Positions 36,689-47,181 of a stretch of DNA of 64,000 nucleotides are shown here, piece after piece (position 1 is the stretch's first letter; each line of letters starts with the position of its first letter). The DNA comes from Heliocidaris tuberculata (Eukaryota > Echinodermata > Echinoidea > Camarodonta > Echinometridae), in the NCBI GenBank assembly GCA_025618425.1, contig CM046846.1, forward strand, positions 26,783,499 to 26,847,498, given 5' to 3'. The position numbers and the translations under genes were made by a program. The notes under the pieces are model-generated. The model had not been told where the DNA came from. It saw nothing but the letters and a program-made list of their open reading frames with translations, and ran no database searches.

Positions 36689-37111
36689 GTGAATTGGAGT
36701 CTGAAGCAACAGGTGGGTAGGACCAGAGATGACTGCATATCTTCGATTCAGGCATCAATGGCACCTTTGCAAACACAACTTTGTAATTCTGTATCAAATA
36801 ACATGACAGACAGAGCCACTGTAAATGACTCTATCGATAAAAAATTGGAAGAAATACAGAAGAGACAACTCAATAGTTTCCGATGTGGTATGCATTTGTT
36901 GGACAGTCTAGGTAAAGCTTGTGATAAAGTTATCCAGGAAGCTGATGTTCCGTCTGATTTTAGAAGATTGTACAAAAATAGAGAGAGTGTTGTTACTTGC
37001 ATCGTTCGTAAATGCTGCAACCTCTATAATCTACAACCTGGTTGTAGTCAAGACATCCTTCCTGAAATAAACAAGCTCATAAGCGATATTGTGTCTCGCC
37101 CACTCGCGTAA
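36689..37111 (+). CDS. unidentified helical, Cys-containing open frame (possible exon)
   Basis: A 140-codon frame ending TAA just before the minisatellite. The first Met inside is in ASMAPLQTQ. It is predicted helical by composition (IDKKLEEIQKRQLNSF), with a Cys-rich middle (VVTCIVRKCCNLYNLQ). I do not recognise it. It does not match the middle region I would expect for the zinc-finger/recombinase family flanking it. It may be part of the same unknown gene as the exons at 38259 and 38964, but phases were not linkable. Confidence 0.4.
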   Translation: MNWSLKQQVGRTRDDCISSIQASMAPLQTQLCNSVSNNMTDRATVNDSIDKKLEEIQKRQLNSFRCGMHLLDSLGKACDKVIQEADVPSDFRRLYKNRESVVTCIVRKCCNLYNLQPGCSQDILPEINKLISDIVSRPLA

Positions 37112-37970
37112 ATAACATGAATGCACCCCAAGTGCACCTATCACCCAAGTTTGGTTGCCATTGCAGCAACATGTGCAGAGTTATGTGTCATAAGAGAGTC
37201 TTGCAGGTAAACTTTAACATATGACCTCAAATGACCTTTGACCTTATGACGTGACCGCTGATGGCACCATAACATGCAGGTCCCCTTAGTGCATCTACAA
37301 CCCAAGTTTGGTTGAAAAGTGAGTGACGGTTCCAAAGTTATCTGTCATAATAGAGTCTTGCAGGTAAACTTTAACATTTGACCTGAAATGACCTTTGACC
37401 TTACCATGTGACCTCTGAAGGCACCATAACATGAATGTACCCCAAGTGCATCTACCACCCAAGTTTGATTGCCACTGCAGCAATATGTGCCAAGTTATGT
37501 GTCATAAGAGAGTCTTGCAGGTAAAATTTAAACGTATGACCTAAAATGGCCTTTGACCTTATCACGTGACCTCCGACGGCACCATAACATGAAGGTAGCC
37601 TCAATGCATATATGACCCAAGTTAGGTTGTAATCCAAGCAACTGATATGAAGTTATTTGTCAAAAGAGTCTTGCAGGTAAACTTTAACATATGAAAAGAG
37701 AGTCTTGCAGGTACTCTTTAATATATGACCTCAAATGACCTTTGACGTCATCATGTGACCTCCGACAACACCATAACATGAAGATACCCCTAGTGCTTCT
37801 ATCACCCAAGTTTGGTTTCCATTGCAGCAACAGTTGCCAAGTTATGCATCCTAAGAGAGTCTTGCAGGTAAACTTTAACATTTGTGACGGACGACGGACG
37901 GACGACGGACAGACGCCATTTGGATCCCTTAGTCTCGCCTTCACCTCCCTCCGGTGGGCGAGACAAAAAA
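37112..37970. repeat. minisatellite, ~158-bp unit, about five copies, with 3' hairpin
   Basis: Units contain ccaagtttggttgccattgc, gagagtcttgcaggtaaact and atgacctttgacctta. Starts fall near 37118, 37276, 37431, 37590 and 37780, with one partial duplication at about 37680. After the last unit come ggacgacggacggacgacgg and a hairpin, gtctcgcc (37932-37939) pairing with ggcgagac (37957-37964), then an A-run. A repeat body ending in a hairpin and A-tail looks like a dispersed element, not random slippage. Confidence 0.85.
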
Positions 37971-38258
37971 AACTGTCCTGTCCTAACAATGCCTTGATGG
38001 GTGGGCAACATATTTAATATCCTCTATGACTGTACTCAATCTGTTATAATTATGACACTATACATCCAGGAATACTTTACTAAAATAAACAAACCAAGTA
38101 ATGACCTCCAAATAATAATCCATCAACACTTATCATCACCAATCATATATTCGATCGCCCCTCCGCTCCTTGGCTATTGCAGGGAGTGTTATGGCCCACC
38201 CATGGATGCAGATGATTAACAGTGTGGATGTATCCACCATGTAAATCAGTTGTTTCAG

Positions 38259-38596
38259 GAAGCCAATGACAATATGCACCTGTGGGCAACTGAAGCCTCA
38301 ACGATGCTTCATGATAAATCTGCAGTGTTACATGCATTTCCCTCCAAGCAACCCAAATTCATCACAGCTCTCTCTCCTGTTGAAAGAATTGAAGTGCTAT
38401 CACTGTTCAGCAAAATGATGAAGTCTTGTAAGGTGGAGTGCAGAAGGCAACTTAAGGACCAACTTGAACACATTTACTGGCAACCAAACATGGAGCTTCT
38501 TCAAGCAGGTGCCTCTTGTAGTGCTACCAATATCTCTCGAGAGAGAGAAAGTTTGGGCGAGCAGATTCAATTCTCCACCATGCACCAAACATTTTG
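38259..38596 (+). CDS. unidentified internal exon, upstream member of an exon pair
   Basis: Acceptor tgtttcag at 38251-38258; the frame has no stop for 112 codons (EANDNMHLWATEAS ... LSPVERIEVLSLFSKMMKSC ... HQTF) and ends at an attttg/gtaggt donor in phase 2. It joins in phase with the exon at 38964. Helical character with a conserved-looking LSPVERIEVLSLF segment. Function unknown. Confidence 0.5.
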
Positions 38597-38963
38597 GTAG
38601 GTAAACTGGAGTCAAAGGTTATGTTTGCCTCAACAACAAAAAATTAAGTAGCATCTGCCCAATACATTCTCTGAACTTTTATTGTAGACTGATAGGAGGA
38701 AATTTAGAGCATGGGCTCTGTCTTATCATAATTCCTCACACTATTGGCTTGGTAAACTTAACGTGACAAAAGTATGTCATGACTACTGTAGTTTATGCAA
38801 TATTTCCATGAAGAATGTCTGTAAATGTTATTAAAAGGAGAGAAATGTATTTTACAATGAGATTCTTCATCTGAAGCACAATTCAATGTGGTAAAATCAA
38901 GCTACAGTCCTTTAATACTGTGTGTAATCTAAGTGTACTTGTTCACATCCTTTCATTTTTAAG

Positions 38964-39076
38964 CCTGTCCCGCGAACCAAGTGGTTGCTCAAGCATCTCT
39001 ACCTTTAGAACATATTGCTGGCAACATCGAGACTATGACAAAGGCAATCTAGGACAGAGTTCCCCATCTCTTGAAT
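38964..39076 (+). CDS. unidentified internal exon, downstream member of the pair
   Basis: Acceptor catttttaag at 38954-38963 and donor gaat/gtgagt at 39076. Starting with one base to complete the split codon from 38596, it reads LSREPSGCSSISTFRTYCWQ HRDYDKGNLG without a stop, so the pair is phase-consistent. It leaves in phase 1 and does not join the frame at 39290 directly. Confidence 0.45.
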
Positions 39077-39289
39077 GTGAGTTCCATTTCCTTTCATTCT
39101 TTCACATTTGGTACTGAAAAAGATTTAAGTAGTATTCTCCTATTCCTAATGCATTCTTTCTTTGAAACTTAAGGAAACTTAATTCAATGTTTAATTCTCT
39201 TGCCAATTTTCATGTTGCCAGTCCTGCACTACCTCCATGCCTAGCACATGATCTTGTGAGGCATCAGATGAGGTGACAGTTTTGGGGAC

Positions 39290-39823
39290 ATGCAGGATAA
39301 GGCAAAAGGTTTCCAGGACTTGTATGACCATGAGTGGTCGAAGAAGATCACATGTCATGTTCTCCGCCATATCAAGAAGACGAAGTGGAAGAAACGAAAG
39401 TGCATCCCATTCACTGAAGACACTGTCAAACTAAATCAGACTCTTGCAACAGGTATGAAGGAAGCCAAGGTCAAATTGCAGCAAGAAGTCAATGTGGACA
39501 ACTGGAGAAGGCTTTGTGAAGTAACTCTTGCCCAAGCAATAGTATTCAATCGCAGGCAGCCTGGAGAAGTACAAGATTTTGAGTCACAAATGAAGGAAGG
39601 AATCACACAACATGATGAGATCTTTGCAAGTCTATTCCCCGCCGAAAAAAATGCAGCAAGCCGTCTCAATCTTGTTATGGAGCAAGGAAAAAGAGACAGG
39701 GAAGTTCTAGATCTACTCACACAAGAAATGACAGAGTGTGTTCACATTCTAACTGAGCACCGAGACAGAGTTGGCATCAACGATAAACTCCATTTGTCTT
39801 CACCTGCCCAGTCAACTCATTGA
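39290..39823 (+). pseudogene. core of ZF / tyrosine-recombinase-like protein, copy 1, C-terminally truncated
   Basis: A 177-codon frame with the order I recall for this family: DLYDHEWSKKITCHVLRHIK, then FTEDTVKLNQTLATGMKEA, then DNWRRLCEVTLAQAIVFNRR QPGEV (core helices preceding the catalytic half), then EQGKRDREVLDLLTQEMTEC. It stops soon after GINDKLHL, before the catalytic RHRY-like part. The last ~35 residues are paralogous to the start of the fragment at 51465, so the two loci are separate copies, not halves of one gene. Confidence 0.65.
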
Positions 39824-39929
39824 CCCCCCTGAGAGGTCATGATTGTGTAAGACCCAATAATACTTTCTAGTTTTCAATATAAGAACCCTTTAAAACACTG
39901 TTTTAACACATCAGTAGATGTTGAATAAT

Positions 39930-40460
39930 ACACCAGTGTCAGCCCCAGAAAACCTCACATTTCTGTGCAATAAGCACATTCCTTTGGATTCTGTCACCCT
40001 ACTTTCTACGAGGAAATCATACTTGACCATAACCATATATGGTCAAATAGTCATCATGCTTCATTCATGAGATGGTAATCAAGTTCTCATCTATTATGCA
40101 TGGATGTTGACCAGGGCCAAATATGGGCCTAAATATCTTATCCGCCATTCATATATCCAAATCTATTATCATGTTTTATTCATATACATGTACCACACCC
40201 CTTCAAGAGTATAAAAAGGTAGACCCTGAATGAAAAAGGGTCTTTTTCCCCAGCCCTCTCTACCCTCAAGAGAGGAGCTGTAGGTTATGTCAATTGTGCT
40301 TAGACATCTAATATATCTACCTCTGAGATATTGATAATAACTGTATCATCGTCATCTGTCAGGATTGGCCTCTTCTATATGATAATAAATGTATTCAGGA
40401 CTGGAAAGAGCTTCTCACGTTGTTTCATTTGAATGTATGGATCATATTTTACGTGACACT
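39930..40460 (+). mobile_element. possible solo LTR or promoter-like element
   Basis: Contains a TATA box (gagtataaaaaggtagaccc at about 40207), followed about 170 bp on by an aataaa signal (40384) and CT-rich surroundings. This layout suits an LTR's U3-R-U5. I could not find matching ends or a target duplication, so it may equally be a host promoter fragment. Confidence 0.25.
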
Positions 40461-41290
40461 CGACAACACCGCCATCGGACAATATTGGAATAATATCGAA
40501 TAATATCAAACAATATAGACAATATACTTTGTCTATCCACAAACTACACCAATATATATAGAGTGTTACAATTGTATCAAAACAGGGTGCAATTCTCATT
40601 ATGAAGGTGAGCCGTAACATTGCTGCATTAGCTCAGTGTGGTACTTCAATTATATTTCCATATCAATGGGCAAACTATTCTAAATATCCGGGCAAGCTTT
40701 TTCAAAATGTCCGCGCGCATGAAAAGCCCATTCACTGTGTAGTAAGCGAACATACGTGCAAGCTGCGAAATTGAAGACAGGGTCCATTGTTCGTTATTGT
40801 ATTCATGAAAATGTCTTCCAAAATGATAAAGGTGGTGTTGGTGGAGAAATGTGAGATAACGCCAAGTGTCTAAGGATGGGAGGTCGTTTGGAGTTGGAAT
40901 GGTGTTAGAGGAGGGTGGTGACCAAGTCGTTCCATGTTACCTAAATCATCTGGACACTCAGGGTGCATGACATCTCTTTGACGCAAACGTAAGGACGAAG
41001 ATGGTTATCACTGATGTTGTCAGGAAGCAAGGTTCACTGCGATTGTTGGATAGGTCGAAGGGTTTTTTTTTTTGTATTGTTTTTTTCTTATTTCTATCAT
41101 TTCATCTTTTCAATGAAGTGAAACTTCAAGACCACACTAATTTGAAGTTGATTTGAATAAGTAAAATAAAATTAAACAAGAAAAACAGTGAAAATTTCAT
41201 AAGTAACTTAGCCTTTTTGGGGAGGATATGATTACAGAAGGGCTTTCAAAGAGGGAGAAAGAACTTTGCTGCATACTGTTGTTGATATAA
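40461..41290. other. no gene seen
   Basis: AT-rich DNA; a TA-like patch near 40553 and a T-run at 41060. No supported gene. Confidence 0.4.
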
Positions 41291-41469
41291 AAAAATGTGT
41301 GTTTGTAGTGGGCAATGCTGTGAATATGTATTGTATAGGTTTATATTGGGATAGAACTTCAATGTTTTGTATGTGGCATGCAATAGTTATAACTTGAGTT
41401 TGTGACTTTTTTCCTTTATTTTTTTGTTCCAATGTTGTCATACATTTTTGTTTCATTTACATTTTTAAG

Positions 41470-41607
41470 GTGATATGTTAAATGTTGCGGTTTTTGATGT
41501 TAATATGGACATCGTGGAGGAATTTGTCCAGCCAGAGGTTGTAACTGTTATGGAAGCACGATGCAGCCCGAAAGAGGAGATTGACTGTTCGTGGCAACAG
41601 ACTCAAT
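41470..41607 (+). pseudogene. array exon 1, broken
   Basis: Extra bases near the start (gtgatatgttaaatg against gtgatgttaaaag) bring in an early TAA. The remainder retains PEVVTVMEARC-type sequence. Confidence 0.7.
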
Positions 41608-41856
41608 GTATTAAGTTTTTTTTAATTGAGGTTTTTATGTGAAATATTTTTAAGCATTTCTGTATTAATTCATGTTACAAGTTATTTTATGATTGGCAAT
41701 GCTGCGAATATGTATTGTATAGGTTTATATTGGGATAGAACTTCAGTGTTTTGTATGTGGCATGCAATAGTTAGAACTTGCATTTGTGACTTTTTTTTCC
41801 TTTTTTTTTTTTGTTCCAATGTTGTCATACATTTTTGTTTCATTTGCATTTTTAAG

Positions 41857-41983
41857 GTGATGTTAAAAGTTGCAGATTTCAATGTGAATATGGAGATCGT
41901 GGAGGAATTTATACGGCCAGAGGTTGTAACTGTTATGGAAGCACGAGGCAGCCCGAAAGACTGTTCGTGGCAACATACTCAAT
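41857..41983 (+). pseudogene. array exon 2, broken by an 11-bp deletion
   Basis: Reads VMLKVADFNVNMEIVEEFIR PEVVTVMEARGSPK and then loses 11 bp where the other copies have gaggagattga, shifting the frame. Splice sites are still good. Confidence 0.7.
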
Positions 41984-42364
41984 GTAAGTTTTTTTTAAAT
42001 TGAGTTTTTATGTGAAATATTTTTAAGCAGTTCTATATCAATTCATGTTACAAGTTATTTTATGATTGTGGTCAATCATATTCATATTTTGCTAAAGTGC
42101 TACTGATTTCATCTTTTATTTGTGAACATCATCTGTGTACCTGTACCCAAGGTGTTGAATAAAAATAAAGTGAAAAGTAAAAAAAAGTTAAGGTATCATG
42201 GGAATTATAAAAAAGTGATATCTCAAATATTGTTAAGTTGTAGTTAAGGCTTCAACCTCCAAGGCCAAGGCATGGAAACCCAAGGAATAAATCAAGAAAT
42301 ATATCTTTTTCTTTTTTTTTTTTCAAATGTTGTCATACATTTTTGTTTCATTTGCATTTTTAAG

Positions 42365-42502
42365 GTGATGTTAAAAGTTGCCAATTTTAATGTGAATGTG
42401 CAGATCATGGAGGAATTTGTCAGGCCAGAGGTTGTATCAGTAATGGAAGCACGAGGGAGCCCAAAAAAGAGCAGATTGTCAGTTCGTGGCAACATACTCA
42501 AT
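42365..42502 (+). CDS. array exon 3, intact 46 codons, phase 0-0
   Basis: Encodes VMLKVANFNVNVQIMEEFVR followed by PEVVSVMEARGSPKKSRLSV RGNILN. Exactly 138 bp with canonical borders. Alternating hydrophobic strand-like segments and a basic KKSRL motif would suit an OB-fold or similar beta-barrel half; that is inference. Confidence 0.6.
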
Positions 42503-42885
42503 GTAAGTTTTTTTTAATTGAGTTTTTATGTGAAATATTTTTAAGCATTTCTATATCAATTCATGTTACAAGCTATTTTATGATTGTGGTCAATCATATT
42601 CATATTTTGCTAATGTGCTTCTGATTTCATCTTTTTTGTGTGAATATCATCTGTGTACCTGTACCCAAGGAGTTGGATAAAAATAAAGTGAAAAGTAAAA
42701 AAAAGTTCAGATATCATGAGAATAATAAAAAAAATGATATCTCAAAAATTGTTAAGTTGTAGTTAAGGCTTCAACCTCCAAGGCCAAGGCATGGAAACCC
42801 AAGGAATAAATCAAGAAATATATCTTTTTCTTTTTTTTTTTGTTCAAATGTTGTCATACATTTTTGTTTCATTTGCATTTTTAAG

Positions 42886-43023
42886 GTGATGTTAAAAGTT
42901 GCCGATTTTAATATGAATGTGCAGATCATGGAGGAATTTGTCTGGCCAGAGGTTGTATCAGTAATGGAAGCGCGAGGGAGCTCAAAGAAGAGAAGATTGT
43001 CAGTTCATGGCAACATACTCAAT
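42886..43023 (+). CDS. array exon 4, intact 46 codons
   Basis: Same product as exon 3 with few changes (VWPEVV for VRPEVV, SSKKRRL for SPKKSRL). Borders intact, phase 0-0. Confidence 0.6.
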
Positions 43024-43277
43024 GTAAGTTTTTAAAAATTGAGTTTATGTGTGAAATATATGTGAAATGTTTTTAAGCATTTCTATATCAATTCATTATA
43101 CAAGTCATTTTATGATTGGCAATGCTGTGAATACATATTGTATAGGTTTATATTGGGATAGAACTTTAGTGTTTTGTATGTGGCATGCAATAGTTAAAAA
43201 ATTGCGTTCGTGGCTTTTTGGGGTTTTTTTTTTGTTCCAATGTTGTCATACATTTTTGTTTCATTTGCATTTTTAAG

Positions 43278-43416
43278 ATGATCTTAAAAGTTGCCGATTT
43301 CATTGTTAACATGGAGATTGTGGAGGAATTTTTTTCGGCCAGAGGTTGTATCAGTAACGGAAGCGCGAGGGAGCCCAAAAAAGAGGAGATTGTCAGTTCG
43401 TGGCAACATACTCAAG
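43278..43416 (+). pseudogene. array exon 5, 1-bp insertion
   Basis: 139 bp: one extra T in the GAATTT run shifts the frame just before the RPEVV motif. Donor is aag/gtaagt. Otherwise as the other copies. Confidence 0.7.
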
Positions 43417-43662
43417 GTAAGTTTTTTTTTAATTGTGTTTATATGTGAAATGTTTTTAAGCATTTCTATATCAATTCATGTTACAATTTATTTTATGATT
43501 GGCAATGCTGTGTATATGTATTGTATAGGTTTATATTGGGATAGAACTTCAGTGTTTTGTATGTGGCATGCAATAATTAGAACTTGCATTTGTGACTTTT
43601 TTTTCCTTTTTTTGTTTTGTTCCAATGTTGTCATACATTTTTGTTTCATTTGCATTTTTAAG

Positions 43663-43800
43663 GTGATGTTAAAAGTTGCAGATTTCAATTTGAATATGGA
43701 CATCGTGGAGGAATTTCTTCGGCCAGAGGTTGTGACTGTAATGGAAGCGCGAGGGAGCCCAAAAAAGAGGAGACTGACCGTTCATGGCAACGTACTCAAT
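43663..43800 (+). CDS. array exon 6, intact 46 codons
   Basis: VMLKVADFNLNMDIVEEFLR then PEVVTVMEARGSPKKRRLTV. Last copy of the array, donor caat/gtatta like copy 1, which suggests copies 1 and 6 descend from a common outer unit. Confidence 0.6.
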
Positions 43801-44613
43801 GTATTAAGTTTTTTTTAATTGAGTTTTTATGTGAAATATTTTAAAGCATTTCCATATCAATTTATGTTACAAGTTATTTTATGATTGTGGTCAATCATAT
43901 TCATATTTTGCTAATGTGCTTCTGATTTCATCTTTCATTTGTGAACATCATATGTGTACCTGTACCCAAAGTGTTGAATAAAAATAAAGTGAAAAAAAAA
44001 AAAAAAAAAAAAGGTTTAGGTATCATGAGAATTATAAAAAAGTGATATCTCAAAAATTGTTAAGTTGTAGTCGAGGCTTCAACCTCCAAGGCCATGACAT
44101 GGAAACCCAAGGCATAAATCAAGAAATATAAGAAAAGAGGATCAAATAATGAACGAGGAACACATGCACAAAAGAAGCATAAAAACAGACTCGACTTTGA
44201 CATTCAAAGTGATGTTTATTTTGAAGTCAATCAAGAATAGTATCTGTTACGGGCAAAAGAGGTATTGTGTTATGTATTAGACGTCTGAATACCCAAATCG
44301 CACTTGGAATACAGCAAATATGCATTGAAATGTCCTTCCCATAAGTTTTTTTTTTTTTTTTTAAAACCAGTTATACATTATTATGCCTGAAGTGTCATTT
44401 ACACACTTACACTGATACCAAATGTACATTGAAGTTTTTTTCTAGTTCAGAGTCTAAACTATAAAGTGAGTTAAACTTTTTCCTGTTTCACTTCTCTTCA
44501 GAGCAATAAGCAGTTGCACAATGTCACACTTGGTATATGCATGTACATAATTATTGATAAAAATGTTTGAAATGATGCTCAAGTCTTTATTATTGTTATT
44601 ATTATTATTATAA
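43801..44613. other. intron-like DNA after the exon array
   Basis: Continues the long-intron sequence of the array to about 44130, including an A-run at 43989-44012, then AT-rich unique DNA with a T-run at 44347. Confidence 0.5.
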
Positions 44614-44713
44614 AATGGGTGGAAGAATTCCAGCCATCTGATTGGTCAGTTACCATGCAAGAATTTTTACTGGCTGCACGCGATATCCGCAATAGCACTA
44701 AAGATATTTATAT

Positions 44714-44856
44714 AATATTGAATGGCCTTGAGTGGGATACAAGGATATATCGCACGAGCTATGAGCATATTTCACGAGTCGGCACGACGAGTGAAATATT
44801 TTCAAAGCGAGTACGATATATCCTTGTGTCCCATGAAAGAAAAGCCATTCAATATT
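44714..44856. mobile_element. MITE-like foldback
   Basis: Left end aatattgaatggccttgagt is the imperfect complement of right end gaaagaaaagccattcaata tt, and gggatacaaggatatatcg opposes cgatatatccttgtgtccc. The centre also folds (atttcacgagt / acgagtgaaat). Confidence 0.8.
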
Positions 44857-45059
44857 ATTATTATTAATTGTATGATACCTAGTTCCTCAATTTTCACCAT
44901 TACATGTCCTTATGTTTTCGACATAAAACAAAGTTAGAAAAACATTTTTGTCCTTACCCAAGCATCTTGCCATAGCTGTGCGCATACATCCATTGTCTTA
45001 ACCTTTGCGTATTTAAGCGCGTATGCACTTTTTTACGCGTCACGCGCACCCCAAACCAT

Positions 45060-45170
45060 GATATATGGAGATATATTGCACGGTCATCCGGGTACTTTTA
45101 CACAAACCATGAGATATTGTTTTAAAATTACACGGTCATCCGGGTACTCTTGCGCAAATCATAAGATACG
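45060..45170. repeat. two-copy tandem repeat, ~60 bp
   Basis: cacggtcatccgggtacttt tacacaaaccatgagatat is followed by a second copy, cacggtcatccgggtactct tgcgcaaatcataagata. Confidence 0.75.
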
Positions 45171-45256
45171 CCAATTTTTCTGGTCGCCTGAAAATCCTTC
45201 ATACAAATAATAATAATGATTGCTCTGTTGTTGTTATTGTCGTCTGCGGGAGCAAA

Positions 45257-46535
45257 ATGGCCACTCATGGTGATGCTTTGTTTCAGCTACTTTCCGATGA
45301 GGAACTTAATAAATTACTAGACGATACAGATGCTGCCAGCACAACAAAATCAATCAAGGACTCATTTTCTAAGTTGGAGAGATTTGCAGAGCTCAAACAT
45401 GTAAATTTAGAAGTCATTTCAACGTCAGAACTGGACAAACTTTTGTCGGAGTTCTACACATCAGTGCGGAAGACCGATGGTGAGCAGTACACTAGAAAAC
45501 ACTGCAGTGCGTATGGTACGGTATTCAATGCCACTTTCTGGACAATAAATTTGACATTTGTAACAAAACTGTCTTTCCCGAAAGCAGTCGTATGTTTAAA
45601 GCTGTGCTTGTCAAGTTAAAGCGTGATGGTCTTGGTAGCACTAAACATAAAGACAAAGTTTCTGCAAGTAACATGGACAAACTTCAGTCAAGTTCTGAAT
45701 GAGATTCTGGAACACCAAAATGCTTGCAAAACAAGGTGTTCATCGATTTGATGACATTCTTTTGTAACAGAGGACGTGAAAATGTCAAAAATTTCAGTTT
45801 CAGACTTCTCAATCCTTCATGATGATGGTGTACGCTACGTTACAAAGCATGATCAACTTACAAAAAAATCATTGAGAAAACGACGATGAGAAAACTGGCG
45901 GTTACATATATGAAGTTCTGAACAGTGAAAAGTGCCCAGTTCAATCTTTTGAGAAGTATGTTGCGAAACTTCATCCTGCATGTGAGTGATTGTGGCAGAA
46001 ACCTAAGAAAACTGTTCCACAGAATGAAAATGAGCCGTGGTATTGTAATAGTCCTGTTGGAATTAAGACACTTGCGAACAAAATAAAACAAATCTTTACT
46101 GCAGTTGGGTGTAGTAGAATCTACACCAATCACTGCCTCCGGGCAACGTGTGTCACAACACTGGATCAAGCAGGCTTCCAGTTGTGAGACATTATGGCAG
46201 TTAGCGGTCATAAGAGTGAAAGCTCAATCAAAATTTGTACAAAGAAAGGTGAGGGTAGAAAAAGGGAAATGAGTACTGAAATTGGCAAACAATTGGCCTA
46301 TGTCCCGGACCCAGCTTCTACTGTTGCAAGTATTCCAGCAACGAGACACACAACGTTGGCATTGGAACCCCCACCTAAAGTTACTGCTCGAGAGCCATTG
46401 GCAGTAACTCAAGCACCGGCGCAGCAGCATGTACCACTTGCATTGTCTCTATCATCAAAGAACAATTTGTGTACTACTACCCGTCACACCTTCAACATCA
46501 GTGATTGCGTAGTACACATTCACAATCATTATTGA
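45257..46535 (+). pseudogene. decayed Crypton-like tyrosine recombinase (DUF3504 / KIAA1958-like)
   Basis: Tyrosine recombinases cut and rejoin DNA with a Tyr nucleophile; Cryptons are DNA transposons built around one. The 5' frame starts MATHGDALFQLLSDEELNKL with a Kozak-like gcaaaATGG and contains ELDKLLSEFYTSVRKTDGEQ Y, the N-terminal core-binding motif. After frameshifts come VFIDLMTFFCNRGRENVKNF and GVRYVTKHDQLTKK. Then ENEPWYCNSPVGIKTLANKI and IYTNHCLRATCVTTLDQAGF (the catalytic Arg is in HCLRAT), then MAVSGHKSESSIKIC (catalytic His in GHK). There is an in-frame TGA at 46185-46187, at a site where a CGA-to-TGA transition is likely, and the expected nucleophile Tyr is Cys (codon 46236-46238). 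Several further stops and shifts around 45600-45990 confirm inactivity. KIAA1958/QRICH1-type host genes share this domain, but the decay points to a relic. Confidence 0.85.
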
Positions 46536-46539
46536 CACC

Positions 46540-47180
46540 AGCCTCTCTGTGTAAATAGAGTTAACTTGTACTACAGAGAACTTTCTTGTCCAACTTCAAG
46601 TTCAGTATTCATCATTTTGTTATTTCTTCTTGGAGTTCGAGTTCATATCATTAGTTTCAAGTGAGGCGAGTCTTGAGCGTTGTTTCCTTTACATTCTTAC
46701 CCACTGCCACAATTCCTACTGACCAACTCAAACCTGTGCGTCATTTGTATAAAAATATTATTATTATTGTTGTTCACAATTTAGTGCCAGCAATAAGTCA
46801 GTGTGAATGTGATGTGTGAACCACTTGCGAAGCAAAGAAACGACTGCTAGCGATAGCCTGTAGTAGGTCTATATCTTTGCCTGGCGAGGCGACAGGTTCG
46901 GGTCACCTTGCCGTCAGCTAGCTGTTGCAGCTCAGAGCCTGCCGAGCAGTCCTTTCTTTACATGAGTAAACAGAATGTACATGAGGATTTATCCATTCCA
47001 GAGTGCCAGAGGATATTGTACAAAAAAGTTTAGCTTGTTCGTCGGTGGAAAAAGCTTTGCTTTTTCTGAAGAAACTTGTTCTTTTTCTTACTCAATTCTG
47101 TGGCAAGGGTGCTGTTGTAACAAGATGTGTGTGATAATGTTAGACAAGCGGAAAGTGTTAGACAACACTTGTTTGTAAGA
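46540..47180. other. no gene seen
   Basis: Sequence downstream of the Crypton-like relic. Possibly its 3' flank; no terminal structure recognised. Confidence 0.4.
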
Positions 47181-47181
47181 A

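Larger units (their letters stand above)
41470..43800 (+). repeat. tandem array of six copies of one 138-bp exon with its intron
   Basis: Exon copies lie at 41470-41607, 41857-41983, 42365-42502, 42886-43023, 43278-43416 and 43663-43800. Each is preceded by the same tttgcatttttaag acceptor and followed by a gtaagt/gtatta donor. Repeat period alternates between about 390 bp (short intron with ggcaatgctgtgaatatgta) and about 510 bp (long intron with ctgtgtacctgtacccaag). Introns are nearly as similar as exons, so the duplications are recent. Confidence 0.9.

Noticed and set aside
37141..38011. Several minus-strand frames with repeated WCHQRSR / KVYLQDSLM motifs
   Set aside because: They are translations of the 158-bp minisatellite and repeat with its period.
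41682..43703. Minus-strand frames with repeated MKQKCMTTLEQ
   Set aside because: Antisense of the repeated intron/acceptor sequence of the exon array.
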